From contig JAUKTV010000007.1 in the NCBI GenBank assembly GCA_030549205.1, positions 1,828,080-1,892,079 of the forward strand: a DNA stretch of 64,000 bases. Reading direction: 5' to 3'. Source of the DNA: Apiosordaria backusii (lineage: Eukaryota > Ascomycota > Sordariomycetes > Sordariales > Lasiosphaeriaceae). Numbering within the stretch: the first letter of the stretch is position 1; every line of letters starts with the position of its first letter. Shown piece by piece: positions 24,971 to 34,820 of the stretch. A model generated the notes under the pieces. That model worked only from the letters and a program-made list of their open reading frames with translations, searched no databases and was not told where the DNA came from. The position numbers and the translations under genes were made by a program.

Positions 24971-25814
24971 TTAAGCAGTTCTCTCGAAAGCCACCCACTG
25001 GCCCTCTGCCGGAGGCTCCTCAAGGGGCTCCCAGCTGTTCTCATCGTTAGCGACTGCGTTTCCAGCCCCAGAAAAGGCAAACTTACACCTTGGACTCAAT
25101 CATGGTATCCACCAGCTTGAGCTCGCCCTCAGCAACCTGGATAACCTCCTCGATCAAACCGGCGCCAATCTTGTTCTCCAGCTCAGAAATCCTGCCAAAA
25201 TGATTAGCACCACGGCTCTCTTTCATAACCCCACTCTAGAAAACCTACTGCTCAGCAGTCAACTGCGGCTCAGGCTCCCAATCAATCTGCTTCTGCTCCA
25301 TAGCTTCAGCCCGCTCAAACTGAACCCTGACATGCCACTCCATCTCCTCCTGCGTTCTGCTCCCCTCCAGCTCAGGCCCATCATTCACCTCGCCATCCCA
25401 CTGCTGGTACCGCATATCAACCTCGCTCGGCAGCTGTCTCACAACAAAAGCCTGACCCTCCCTCTGTACCTTCGCAGCTTCCAACCCTCCGTTCGAAACG
25501 GTATTCGTTGTCTTGAACCTCTCGGGCTCCTTCTTGAGGATCTCACGGGCCTTCTCCGCCCACTCCTTGTACCCCGGGGGAACGACAGCCTCGACCAGCG
25601 CCAGCCGCTGCTTCGTCACAGCTTCGACCGATTGTCTGTAAACCGAGTGCTCGGGGGCAGCCTTGAGCTTCTCGAGGGTGGTGTTGTAGAGGTAGAGGAG
25701 CATGGAGCGCGGGGCATTGTGTGTCGGGAGGCCAGTGATACCGGTGGGCTGGCCGGGTTCGAGGTAGCGCGCCGCCGGGCGGACGGTCGCGAGGAGTCGG
25801 AGAGTCGCGCGCAT
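24971..25814 (-). CDS. NADH:ubiquinone oxidoreductase 29.9 kDa-type subunit (NDUFA5/B13 family)
   Basis: Three exons (25814-25249, 25191-25087, 25034-24971) give 244 residues; introns of 57 and 52 nt. The third exon, WEPLEEPPAEGQWVAFERTA, is reached by a GTAAGT donor that overlaps an in-frame GTG TAA, so an unspliced reading would stop too early. The N-terminus (MRATLRLLATVRPAARYLEP) is a likely mitochondrial presequence. The NDUFA5 core follows (LYNTTLEKLKAAPEHSVYRQ, VEAVTKQRLALVEAVVPPGY). The late segment IGAGLIEEVIQVAEGELKLV and the tryptophan-containing tail match the fungal form, which is longer than the animal one. The protein is an accessory subunit of the peripheral arm of complex I. 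Three CCAAT boxes lie upstream in the divergent promoter. Confidence 0.93.
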
Positions 25815-26265
25815 TGTTGCGGTGTTGTGTTGGCGACTTCTTTTGGAGGGGTGGTGGTGGCCGCACAGCGGGAATTCAATAGTAGATAGCTCTCTCTCTC
25901 TCCGACGTCAGCCAGCCTTCCCTGCCAAACCCAATTGCCAATTGCCATTGCTTGCTTGCCAATTGGCGGCTATGGGTGGGGCCCACATGCTTGGCTGTCA
26001 CGTGATACCCTTGACTTACACCTCACTCCTGTCGGGATCGTCATCTTTTGAGTGAAAAACGAAGTAGTAAACAAAACAAGATTGCACCCATGTAATATTT
26101 CTCGGTTGTTTAGTTTTGCAACAACATTCACCAACCTCAAAGTTGTGATGTAACGCCTCCGACAACCTCCAACCCGTTGACTTAAAGCGGGGCCAATTTT
26201 CCAACCTCATCTCTCACCTTTCTCTTTCTCACCTCACCCTCCCTTTCTAGGACGCCACAGTCAAA
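25815..26265. promoter_or_regulatory. Divergent promoter with CCAAT boxes and a CACGTG element
   Basis: 451 bases between divergent genes. CCAAT occurs at 25931-25935, 25938-25942 and 25959-25963, and the inverted form ATTGG at 25962-25966. These are candidate sites for the HAP/CBC complex, a known regulator of fungal respiratory genes. A palindromic TCACGTGA lies at 25998-26005 (bHLH/Cbf1-type site). Function is inferred from motifs only. Confidence 0.5.
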
Positions 26266-27508
26266 ATGCCTCAACTAATATCAAACCTCTCCTCCCGTCT
26301 TATCTTCCTCTTCCAAGCCCTCCTCGTCCTCACTCACTCCCTCCTCGTCCTCACTCACTCCCTCCTCGTCCTCCTGAAAATAACCCGCCCAAACGAATGG
26401 GAACCCCCCACCCTCCTCGACTCCCTCTTCTTCTCCCCGTTGTTATACCTCACCTCCAAAATCTATCTCTTAATCCTCTTCCTCCGCGGCCAACCCTTCC
26501 GCCCACCACCCCATCACTCCCCCATCCGCGTCGTCTGCCTCTCCGACACGCATTCCCTCCGCCCCTCTCACATCCCTCAAGGGGACCTCCTCATCCACGC
26601 GGGGATATCTCCGCCACGGGAACTTTCGACGACCTCCAAGATCAAATCAACTGGTTAGCGTCTCTTCCAGGTTTCAAGCATAAAGTCGTCATCGCTGGAA
26701 ACCACGATTGTTTCTTGGACCCGGCATCCTCGATCCACAGAGCGGGGCTGAAGGAGAAGAGGAAGCTAGATTGGAAGGGGGTGGTTTGGTTGCAGGATGA
26801 GTTGGTGACGCTGGAGTTTGACGACAGAGTTGGGAATGGCAAGAGGAAGTTGAATGTTTTTGGGAGTAGCTGGGTGCCGAGGTGTGGGGGGGATGATTTT
26901 GCGTAGGTCTTTTTGTCTACCACTTCCCTCTCTTTTTGACGAATATAGACTAACAGAGGGGACAAGATTCCAATATCCCCATGAAAAGCCGCCTTGGGAA
27001 GGCAAGATCCCGTTGGAGACTGATGTGTTAATCACACACTGCCCACCAGTAACACGCGCCCCCCCGCCCCCCCCCACCGCCCTTATAATCCTTAACATGT
27101 ACTAATATAAGAAAAACAGAAAGGCCACCTCGACCTCCTCCTCGGCTGCCCTGCTTTACTATCCGAACTCTGGAGAGTAAAACCAAAACTTCACGTCTTT
27201 GGGCATATCCATCATGAGGCGGGGGTGGAGAGTGTCTTCTTTGATGAGTGCCAGGCGTCGTATGAGTCTCTTCTTTTACGTACGACGACGACAACAGCAT
27301 CAAGCTCGATCAAAGGGTGGTGGGATGTCCAGGGGTGGTTGATGCCTTGAATGTATTGAGGTATGGGCTGCAGAGTGTGCTGTGGAAGTGGATCATGGCT
27401 GGGCCGGGGAGTAATAATGGGGGTGTGTTGGTGAATGCGGGGGTTATGAGGGGGAATACGGGGCGGCTGAGGAAGGGGAGGGAGGTGGTGAAGGTGGTGG
27501 ATTTGTAG
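26266..27508 (+). pseudogene. Calcineurin-like metallophosphoesterase gene with two frameshifts
   Basis: Exons 26266-26902, 26967-27048 and 27120-27508 (introns of 64 and 71 nt, CTAAC/CTAAT branches). The N-terminus has one or two hydrophobic segments including a tandem LLVLTHS repeat. Metallophosphoesterase motifs follow in order: VCLSDTHS (DxH), GDLLIHAG(D) (GDxxxxGD), VIAGNHDC (GNHD), LITHCPP and HVFGHIHHEAG (GHxH). This is the fold of metal-dependent phosphodiesterases. Two single-base losses break the frame: one in the G run at 26601-26604, exactly at the second GD motif, and one in the TT at 27339-27340. After each, the next frame continues the family pattern (DISATGTFDDLQ; DALNVLRYG). 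The gene is either a very young pseudogene or intact with two sequence errors; I favour error because everything else is conserved. Confidence 0.75.
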
Positions 27509-27924
27509 ATCTTGTTGTAAAACGGGAAAGGATAGAGAGTTCAGGGGTGGAGTTTGGGGATGGCTTCATTGTTTGAGGGTTTGAGGGTTTAGGGGTGGGA
27601 TAATAAAATAATAAAGGATCTGGATTACGACTGGCGCTGGTTGAGTGCATGCTTTGATAAGTTATCGACTACCTAGTGGGTAGCTTCAGGTGTAGAAGGT
27701 TGAGGTTCTGGGCCACCATGACAATGCTACTTGAAAATAATGGCAAGAACGGTCAATATACGGGGTTCAAGTTCTCCATCAGCGCTGCAACGAGAGCCGA
27801 CTCTGGGCTGAGGTCGACCCTGCGGCAAGGGGAAAGCTCAGACCGACCCTGCCAATCCTTCTCGACCGGTATAGCGCGGGCCGCCGGTCGAGGAAAGCAA
27901 CAATTACGTCCAGACAAGGGAATC

Positions 27925-28012
27925 CCCCGGTGTGGTGTAACGGTAGCACGACGCAGACTCGACTGCTGGGAACAAATTCCAGAAGGTCATGGGTTCGAGC
28001 CCTAGACTAGGT
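27925..28012 (+). tRNA. tRNA-like sequence, isotype unclear
   Basis: A D-arm (GTGT...GCAC, loop AACGGTA) and a B-box (GGTTCGAGCCC, 27992-28002) lie 52 bases apart. GCAG/CTGC could form an anticodon stem and TGGGAA/TTCCA a long variable arm, which would suggest a Ser-type tRNA. The acceptor stem pairs at only five of seven positions, and some mismatches are C/T or G/A changes. Most likely a mutated copy. Confidence 0.35.
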
Positions 28013-28213
28013 TGGTTAATGCGTATGAGGCTTGTCCGACGTCTGTTCCCATCCCGTTAACTTCGGATGCATAGGGAATAATGCTGAGGCAAAGTAGAGA
28101 TCTACGTTCGAGTCGTAGAGGCCGGTTCCTTATCGCTTTTTTTTATTTTTAAATATAAACCCCCTGCCCACCCCCTCCCCCGTCACCCAGAGAACTCCCC
28201 TCCCTCCCCACCT

Positions 28214-28352
28214 ACGAACTGGTGTAATTGGAAGCATTTGGCCCTTTCCAAAAAATAAACCAAATCTGTACTGGGGTCCAATCAACGGACAGGGATGAGT
28301 ACACCGGCTTCTTAGGGGGGCCAGGTCCTGCGTTCGAATCGTGGGGTTCGCA
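28214..28352 (+). tRNA. Candidate tRNA-Gly(UCC) with a long intron
   Basis: Acceptor halves 28214-28220 and 28345-28351 pair at six positions (one A:C mismatch at position 1). The D-arm is GTGT/GCAT, the anticodon stem GGCCC (28240-28244) pairs with GGGCC (28318-28322), the anticodon is TCC (28247-28249) after T33 and before A37, the variable loop is AGGTC, and the T-arm is CTGCG-TTCGAAT-CGTGG. An intron of about 67 nt would lie after position 37, the usual place. One base is missing between acceptor and D-stem, so the gene may be decaying. Confidence 0.45.
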
Positions 28353-29626
28353 CAAGTCTTATAATTTGGGAAGTGAAACATGGAGGTTTGACGCGAGAGT
28401 GTTGGTGGGCTACTGGGGGATTGTTGTGGGTATTGGTGGTTTGTGGGCACTGGGGGATTGCTGTGTGGGCAGAGGGGGAAAATCCTCAGGTACAGTCCTT
28501 TCGTGGATGATGACGTTCCGGGACTTGTCGGTGGTGTGGGGAGTGCAAAGGGGGGGGGTTCTCGATTTTTCGAGGTGGTGGTGATGATCGTGATCGTGAT
28601 CGTGGTGGTGGTGATCACGCTGCTCTCCTTCTCATCATGCTCTTCCTCCCATCATGACAATAGTGTGCACTTTCCGTTCTTGCCACCTCTCGACTTTGCA
28701 AATATGTTTTAGGTAGCTAGACCCTATGACTTTATTCTTACCTGACACACCGTTGCGCAACTAACTACCTCTTCCCTAAAATTAAGCCGCCCATCTATTA
28801 ACAAATGGAACACATATTACAGCACCCTTCACTCCTTCAAACTTATCCTGCCCTAGCCTCTAGGTACCTTTTGCCTTTCTTCCATCTCAAAGATAACATC
28901 CACTTGCATGATGATCTCCACCAGCCGTTATCAACCACCATGTCCAAAAAGCACTCGTGAAAAGTGTCCACCATTTCCAACTGAGCCAGCTCCTGCAATC
29001 AAATTACCTATGGTGCTTTTCAGCGAGCTACAAGCCAGAATGTCATAGTGTGTAACCACAAAAGATTGCCCAAGCAGAGTTGAACCTTCGTAAAAAAGGA
29101 ATCCTTGCTTTCTGGGAACTCTGCGCATTCATTCCAGGTGCTAAATTGTGATGTCTGATGTAGGTATCTCCGAAATATCTTCACGACAGATTGCCACCAA
29201 CCAACCGAGAAACACAGCAAATGTATATATATACACAAAACAAGCAGATCAATCACACCACACGATATTCACCACCACTAAAGAAAGTCACACAAGAGAA
29301 ATTCTTGTTGTTCATCAAGATGCCCACTCTTTATTACATACCACAGCATTGCAAACCGTACATCTCTTTTATCCCATTTTCCATGCAATGTCACCAGCAC
29401 CTAGAAGCAGACTACAGCCACTGAAAATGAAAACACCGAAACATCTCTATTTCTTTGCTTTTATTTTGCCCCTTTTAGATAGACCCAGACCCGAGAAAAG
29501 GAAAAAGAGGAAAATGCCAAATACAGGTAACAAAAATCCCAACAATCAAATGACAAGCCATCAAATCTATCTTGAGACACTCTCTCTATAGCCGGGCTAG
29601 CTTTGTATAAACCCCTCCGCTGGAAT

Positions 29627-32445
29627 CTAAGCAGAACCCTCCGCCTTGACCTCCACCTCACCCCCCTCTTCCCCCTTCACCTCCTCAGCAGCAGCAGCAG
29701 GCGCATCAACAATCTCGACATCGTCCTCAGCCTTGACTTCAACCTCCCCCTCCCCCTCCCCCTCACCCGCATCCTTCATCTCCTCATCCTGCCCAAGTAC
29801 CTCCCCCTTCTTCTCCTTCAGATCCTCCTCCGGCAGCTGCTTCTTAATCCCCATATTAATAATAGGCGTGGTATCATTATAAATCCTCAGCAGCATCGCG
29901 CTCCTGTCCTCCTTGGGCAGCATAAGGTTCAAGCTATGAAAACTCTTCCACAGCGGCAGCGCCATCTGCTCGTTGAAGTTCTCATCCGTCGGGTCCTCCG
30001 GCTCCACCCTCAGCACGCAGCACCCCAGCCCAATGTCCCTCACCCGCTCGCCAATCTCGTCCAGCCTCTTGTAGTCATCCCCCGCAATCTTGGGGAACAT
30101 CTCGATGAGAAGCTTCTTGAGCGTCTCCTTCTTCTTCAGGACGACAACCCGCTCCTCGCCGATGTACCCATGAAGAATGGGCATGCCCTCGGATTGGATA
30201 CGCCACCTGCAGACCTCGGCAGAAGGGGCATCCTGCTTGACAAACATCTTCACGCCGCCGTGCACAAACTTGACCTGGCGGCCTTCGTTCAGAGACAAAA
30301 TGTCGCGGACCAAGGCAGACGTGTAGTAGATGGCCTTGGCGGGCTCGCCCATGGCGTTGCGGACCATGTACCGGTCGGTAGGGAACCGGTCCGAGATCTT
30401 GTAGAACTTGGTGACGTCCTTGATGACGTCGTGGTCGGGGGAGAGGTACTTGAAGGGTTCCTCGTATGGGCCCATCCCTTGCCTGACCTTGCGATCGGGC
30501 ACCGCCTGGTTTCCAGCAGCAGGAGTGGCAACGGCCGGGGTGGATGACTCGGAAGGCCGCTCCTCGGTCTTGATTTCAGCCTCGGGGGCTTCTTCAACCT
30601 TGATAACCTCGGGCTCGGCCTGCTTCGGCTCCTCAGCCGCGACTTCAGGAACTGGCTCAGGAACAGGGGCAGGGAGCTCCTCGACGGGAGTAACCTCATC
30701 CAGGACGGTCTCCTCTTCAACCTTTAGCTTCTTCACGCTGGAGTCATCCTTCTCCTCCTCTTCCTCCTCCAAGGGTCTCTTGGTAGCACCGTTTGACTGT
30801 CCGTTGGTCCTGGCAACAGGAGGCTGCTTTCTATTCTCCTCGGGCTTGGCCTTGAACTCGGCCTTCTTGTGAAGAGCAGTGATGAAGAAACCGCCGGTGT
30901 CTTGCTGGTGAGCATAGACACGCATGCAGCGGTCGAGGGGCAGGTCAGCGCAGTCGCTGGTCTCGGATGGGGGGAACATGGACTCGACAAGACGGCTGGG
31001 TGTTACACCGTCCTCAGTGGATTTGGTGTACTCCTCCACCTCCTGCCATGTGTTCCACAGCCGCTCCGACTTGTCCATAATCTGCCACTTCTTCAAGCCG
31101 GGCTTGCGTTGTAGACCAGGGAGTTCATTGCTGCAGTCGAGAATCTCAATCTTGTCGGGACCACCGCATCTCTCGATAGCAGCGGCAACGACAGACTCGT
31201 TTTCGACGGGGTTCATGGAGCAAGTTGAGTAGACGACCCGACCACCTGGCTTGAGCATCTGCAGGGCACGGACGAGAATGCGGACCTGCGTAAGATGGAG
31301 CCCCAAGGCGCTTCCAGGGGTCCAATCCTTCCAGAGGTTGACGTTCTTGCGGAGGGTACCGTCACCGGAGCAGGGGACATCGGCAAGGATGCGGTCGAAC
31401 TTCAGGTAGTTGGGCTTGGTTGGGTTCTCGGGGTTGGGTATTCTGAGGGCAGGATACATGGTGGCATCGTGATTGGTGACGATCATGTTTGGCGAGGAAA
31501 GACGCTTAAGCTGATGGATAAGCATGTGGCTGCGCTTGTAGTCGGCATCGTTGGCAATGAGCATGCCGGTAGCTCTGCCGTCGTCGCTGGGGTCGGCCTC
31601 GAGTCTGGCGGCCTCGTCCTCTTGCTGGTCCTCAGACTTGGGGGCGCCATTCGCGTCGCCGGAAAAGCCGCTGATGACCTGGCGGATGCGGGACTCTTCT
31701 CCACGGTGAATCATCTCGAGAAGCTGGGCGGCCTTGCTACCAGGGGCAGCACAAAGATCGAGCACGGTCATGCCGGGCTTGAGGTCCATAAGCAGAGGGG
31801 GAATCATGCTGACCACCTCCTGTCTGCTGATGTTGCCGACGCTAGTCTCGGATACCAGAAAACGCTGGAACTTGGCGAAGGGAGGGAACTTGCGAACGAC
31901 GTTCTTCGGGGTAGTCATCATCCAGGCAAGCTCGTCGGGGTACCAGGGCACGACCTTGGGGGCTTCGACAATGACGCCATCGTGGGTAATGCTGGTGATT
32001 TCGGGAATGTATCTCGTCTGGAGAAGGCGCTTGACGGCGAGGGCGTGTCTGCGGTCTCATGTCAGCATCAAGACAGCAGTTGAATTGCGATACAAGTTCA
32101 GGTGTACCCCTTGGAACCAGCGAAGCGGAAACTGTTGGGCAGTTCCCTCCGATAAGCGGCCCAGAATTCGGTCTTTTCCTCCTCGGACAGGTCCTTCAAC
32201 AGAGTGTTGTAGTAGGTTTCGAGCTTCTTGTTCTCCTTGACGACCTCGGGGTATGTCTGGTAGGGACGATGACCGTCGCGGCCTCCTCCACGGCTACCAC
32301 CGCGACCACCGCGACCACCACGGCCGCCGCCTCGTTTGCCCTTGTAAATATTAGCATACTTGGACAGAAAAGAAGATGGCGAGATGGTGAACAGGAGGGT
32401 TGGAGTCTAGAAGAATGGAGCGCATACCCTGTTTCCGCGACCCAT
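29627..32445 (-). CDS. NCL1: tRNA (cytosine-5) methyltransferase Ncl1/Trm4 (NSUN2 family)
   Basis: Three exons (32445-32428, 32340-32108, 32048-29627) give 890 residues. The first exon encodes only MGRGNR; the second starts with an RGG-rich stretch (GKRGGGRGGRGGRGG), then PYQTYPEVVKENKKLETYYN and FRFAGSKG. The SAM-dependent Rossmann fold follows: motif I LDLCAAPGSKA (about residue 183), DVPCSGDGT with the motif IV cysteine (about 310), and YSTCSMNPVEN with the catalytic motif VI cysteine (about 358). A C-terminal RNA-binding domain and an acidic Lys/Glu-rich tail complete it. Ncl1 makes m5C at several positions of nuclear-encoded tRNAs, including the variable loop. It is longer than yeast Ncl1 (684 residues) because of an acidic insert at 30540-30780 and the tail. 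Confidence 0.95.
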
Positions 32446-33128
32446 GGTCAGTATCTGTCGCAATTGGGGGAGCGTTTGGTTGTCTGGATAGTTGCAATGC
32501 GCTCCAATCGCATCAATCAACTGGCCACTGGACGAAGGAAAAAATATATATGCGGCAGCGCGCTCTGTCTGAAAGCTTCAATGTGGGGGCGGGGACAATC
32601 TAATCTTTTGGTGGAGTCACTGGCCAAGAGCATAATGTGGGGAAAAGTCAATGCCAAGATGTCGAAAAAACGATCCGAGGATTCTCCGCTCAGGGGTAAG
32701 TCAACCACCGAGAGATGTTTCTTGATCTCGTGGTCTCGTACGGAGTATCTGTCTTGATATTTTACACTATTGTACACGGCTATTCTGGTTTCCTAGATTG
32801 GAACAAAAGTTTCCATAGGTAACCACCAGACATCTTGAAACCCATTAAGACGTAGGCTCGATATTGAGTTCGAGACAAGGCCTCGGCCGAACACGAAGAT
32901 CGTCGATGTCCTGCCGTCATACCCATTCACTAAAATCAGTGTCGGTATCATGCCACAAAGCTAGAGAGAATCACCTAGCGGGCTGGGCCCCATGTCCGTT
33001 TGACCATGTGTGAGGGTCTGTATCTGTTGTGCTGCCACGATCCCAGTCGATTGGTAATCGTGGTGCAGCAGGAATCCGACATGCGTAACGATAGTCATTC
33101 ATTGATCTGTGCGTTGGAAACCTCGACT
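32446..33128. other. Promoter of NCL1 and 3' flank of MTG2
   Basis: No gene seen in 683 bases. The sequence immediately upstream of 32445 is the NCL1 promoter and leader; the stretch left of 33129 is MTG2 3' UTR. Confidence 0.5.
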
Positions 33129-34820
33129 TCACCCATCGAGCAAACCCACTGTCCAATGAATAACGCTGTCTACACCGTGGCCGTTGATGGCGCTGACAGG
33201 GATGGCAGCACAGTCCTTGGTCCACGCCCCCTCAACACCACTGGGATGAGGTTCATCACCGTGAGTGACAGCGGCAAGATATTCCCTCAGCTTGGCAAAG
33301 TTTTCCTGAGTGTTGGGCAAATCGCCTTTGGTGGCCACCACAAACCAGGGCTTGCCCGCGATGTGAAGGCCAGCACCAGCGTTGACTGACTTGGCAACGC
33401 CAGAGCTCGTCCAAAAGTCATTTTTTGCCGTGTCTTCCCCAGCAGAGGCGCTCCAGTCAATGGCAGCCTCACGTTCCCGCTGCTGCTCCTCATCCTCCCT
33501 CATCTGTGCATACAAGCCAACCTCAAGCCACAACGCCTTCAGTGCCTCTACCGCGTCGCCATTTCCAAGGTCGATGACAAACGCAAGCACGCCAGCTCGC
33601 TCGACATGGCGAAGGAAAGCAATCCCGAGCCCCCTGTCCAGATGAGCTCCCTCGATCAAACCGGGAATATCGGCAATGGTAAAGTTGGTGCGCTGTTTGA
33701 GTTCCGGTTCTGCGGGCTCGGCCCACGGGTCGTCCGACGTATCATCGGTAGCCGTCTGGAAACTCTTGACCAAAGGCCGGCCCTTGTTGTCATCAAGAAC
33801 GACAGTGCCAATGTTTGGCTGCAGTGTTGTAAAAGCCCAGTTGCCCACTCGAGCGCGGCTGTTGCTGACGGCACGCAAGAGGGTGCTCTTTCCAGCGTTA
33901 GGCAGTCCTACCAAGCCAACATCTGCCAGCAGCTTGAGCTCCATTTCGATTTCCATCGTCATGGCGTTCTCGCCCCGGGTAGCAAACATGGGCTTGCGAA
34001 GGTTTTTCGAAACAAAATGAGGGTTACCAAGCCCACCGAGTCCCCCTGCGGCCAGCAAAACTGGGCGTGGGGTCGGCCGAGAGAGATCCAGATAAACAGG
34101 AGCCTTGGGCTGTTTGAGAATGCGATCTCGAGTGGGCAAGTCGGGCAGCTCGACTCGTTTGGCTTCTGAAGATGATATCCCAGGGTAGAGAATCCATTTT
34201 CTCCGGTTTGGGTCTTCGACAGGCTCTCCATTTTCATCCATCTCTACTGGAACCACCTCTCGCCTTCTCTTCCGTCGCTTCTTAGTCAAATATTCCTCCA
34301 CGGCTTCTGGGTCGTCACGGGCGATCTCTCGAACGATGGTGCCAACCGGAACGCTGATAACCACATCTTCTCCACGCTGGCCACCTTTTGCGCTTCCCTG
34401 CCCAGTCTTGCCCCTCCCCGCACGCACAAACTTCCTCCTCGCTAACTTGTGTAGTGATGTTTCGCCGTGTACTGCTTGAATGTAGATACTGCCGCCGTGT
34501 CCTCCATCGCCGCCATTGGGAGGTCCGTCAGCCATATATGCCTCGCGCAAGAATGAAATGCAGCCATGGCCACCGGGCCCTGCGTGGAGGGTCAATTTAG
34601 CCTTGTCGGCAAAGTTGGGCATCGAGTAGTCGTCGGGGGAGGGGTTCAGACGAGTCGTCGCATATTCAGGGTCGTTCTGCGTCGAGGGGTCAGTGCTTGC
34701 GTGTCGCCTGCCATTGACGGCCAGGTTGAAGCGCGAGATGTGGCTGCCGCTGGGCCCAAAGATGGATGGGTATAGGAAGGGCAGAAACACCCTCGGGCCT
34801 CGAGAGCCTCGACAGGCCAT
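33129..34820 (-). CDS. MTG2: Mitochondrial Obg-family GTPase Mtg2
   Basis: A single exon of 563 residues. The first ~40 residues are Arg/Ser-rich without acidic residues, a mitochondrial presequence. The Obg fold follows with its glycine-rich repeats (AGPGGHGCISFLREAY, GGDGGHGGSIYIQA, KTGQGSAKGGQRGEDV). The G domain has G1 GLPNAGKST (about residue 308), G3 DIPGLIEGAHLDRGLG (about 387) and G4 TKGD (about 497). A lysine/arginine-rich insert (KKRRKRRREVVPVEMDENGE) splits the Obg fold and is usual in fungal Mtg2. The protein associates with the mitochondrial large ribosomal subunit and is needed for its assembly. Confidence 0.95.
   Translation of the reverse strand: MACRGSRGPRVFLPFLYPSIFGPSGSHISRFNLAVNGRRHASTDPSTQNDPEYATTRLNPSPDDYSMPNFADKAKLTLHAGPGGHGCISFLREAYMADGPPNGGDGGHGGSIYIQAVHGETSLHKLARRKFVRAGRGKTGQGSAKGGQRGEDVVISVPVGTIVREIARDDPEAVEEYLTKKRRKRRREVVPVEMDENGEPVEDPNRRKWILYPGISSSEAKRVELPDLPTRDRILKQPKAPVYLDLSRPTPRPVLLAAGGLGGLGNPHFVSKNLRKPMFATRGENAMTMEIEMELKLLADVGLVGLPNAGKSTLLRAVSNSRARVGNWAFTTLQPNIGTVVLDDNKGRPLVKSFQTATDDTSDDPWAEPAEPELKQRTNFTIADIPGLIEGAHLDRGLGIAFLRHVERAGVLAFVIDLGNGDAVEALKALWLEVGLYAQMREDEEQQREREAAIDWSASAGEDTAKNDFWTSSGVAKSVNAGAGLHIAGKPWFVVATKGDLPNTQENFAKLREYLAAVTHGDEPHPSGVEGAWTKDCAAIPVSAINGHGVDSVIHWTVGLLDG

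Larger units (their letters stand above)
27509..29626. other. Intergenic region with tRNA-like sequences
   Basis: No protein gene is supportable. It contains three tRNA-like signals between 27925 and 28352 (two annotated separately). A third is an isolated perfect T-arm at 28102-28118 (CTACG stem, TTCGAGT loop, CGTAG stem) followed by a T8 run at 28137-28144. A GATCGTGATCGTG simple repeat lies at 28580-28610. The last 600 bases are the 3' flank of the Ncl1 gene. Confidence 0.5.

Noticed and set aside
29603..30547. 314-codon plus-strand open frame
   Set aside because: Antisense shadow of NCL1; Leu/His/Arg-rich composition from reverse-reading acidic codons.
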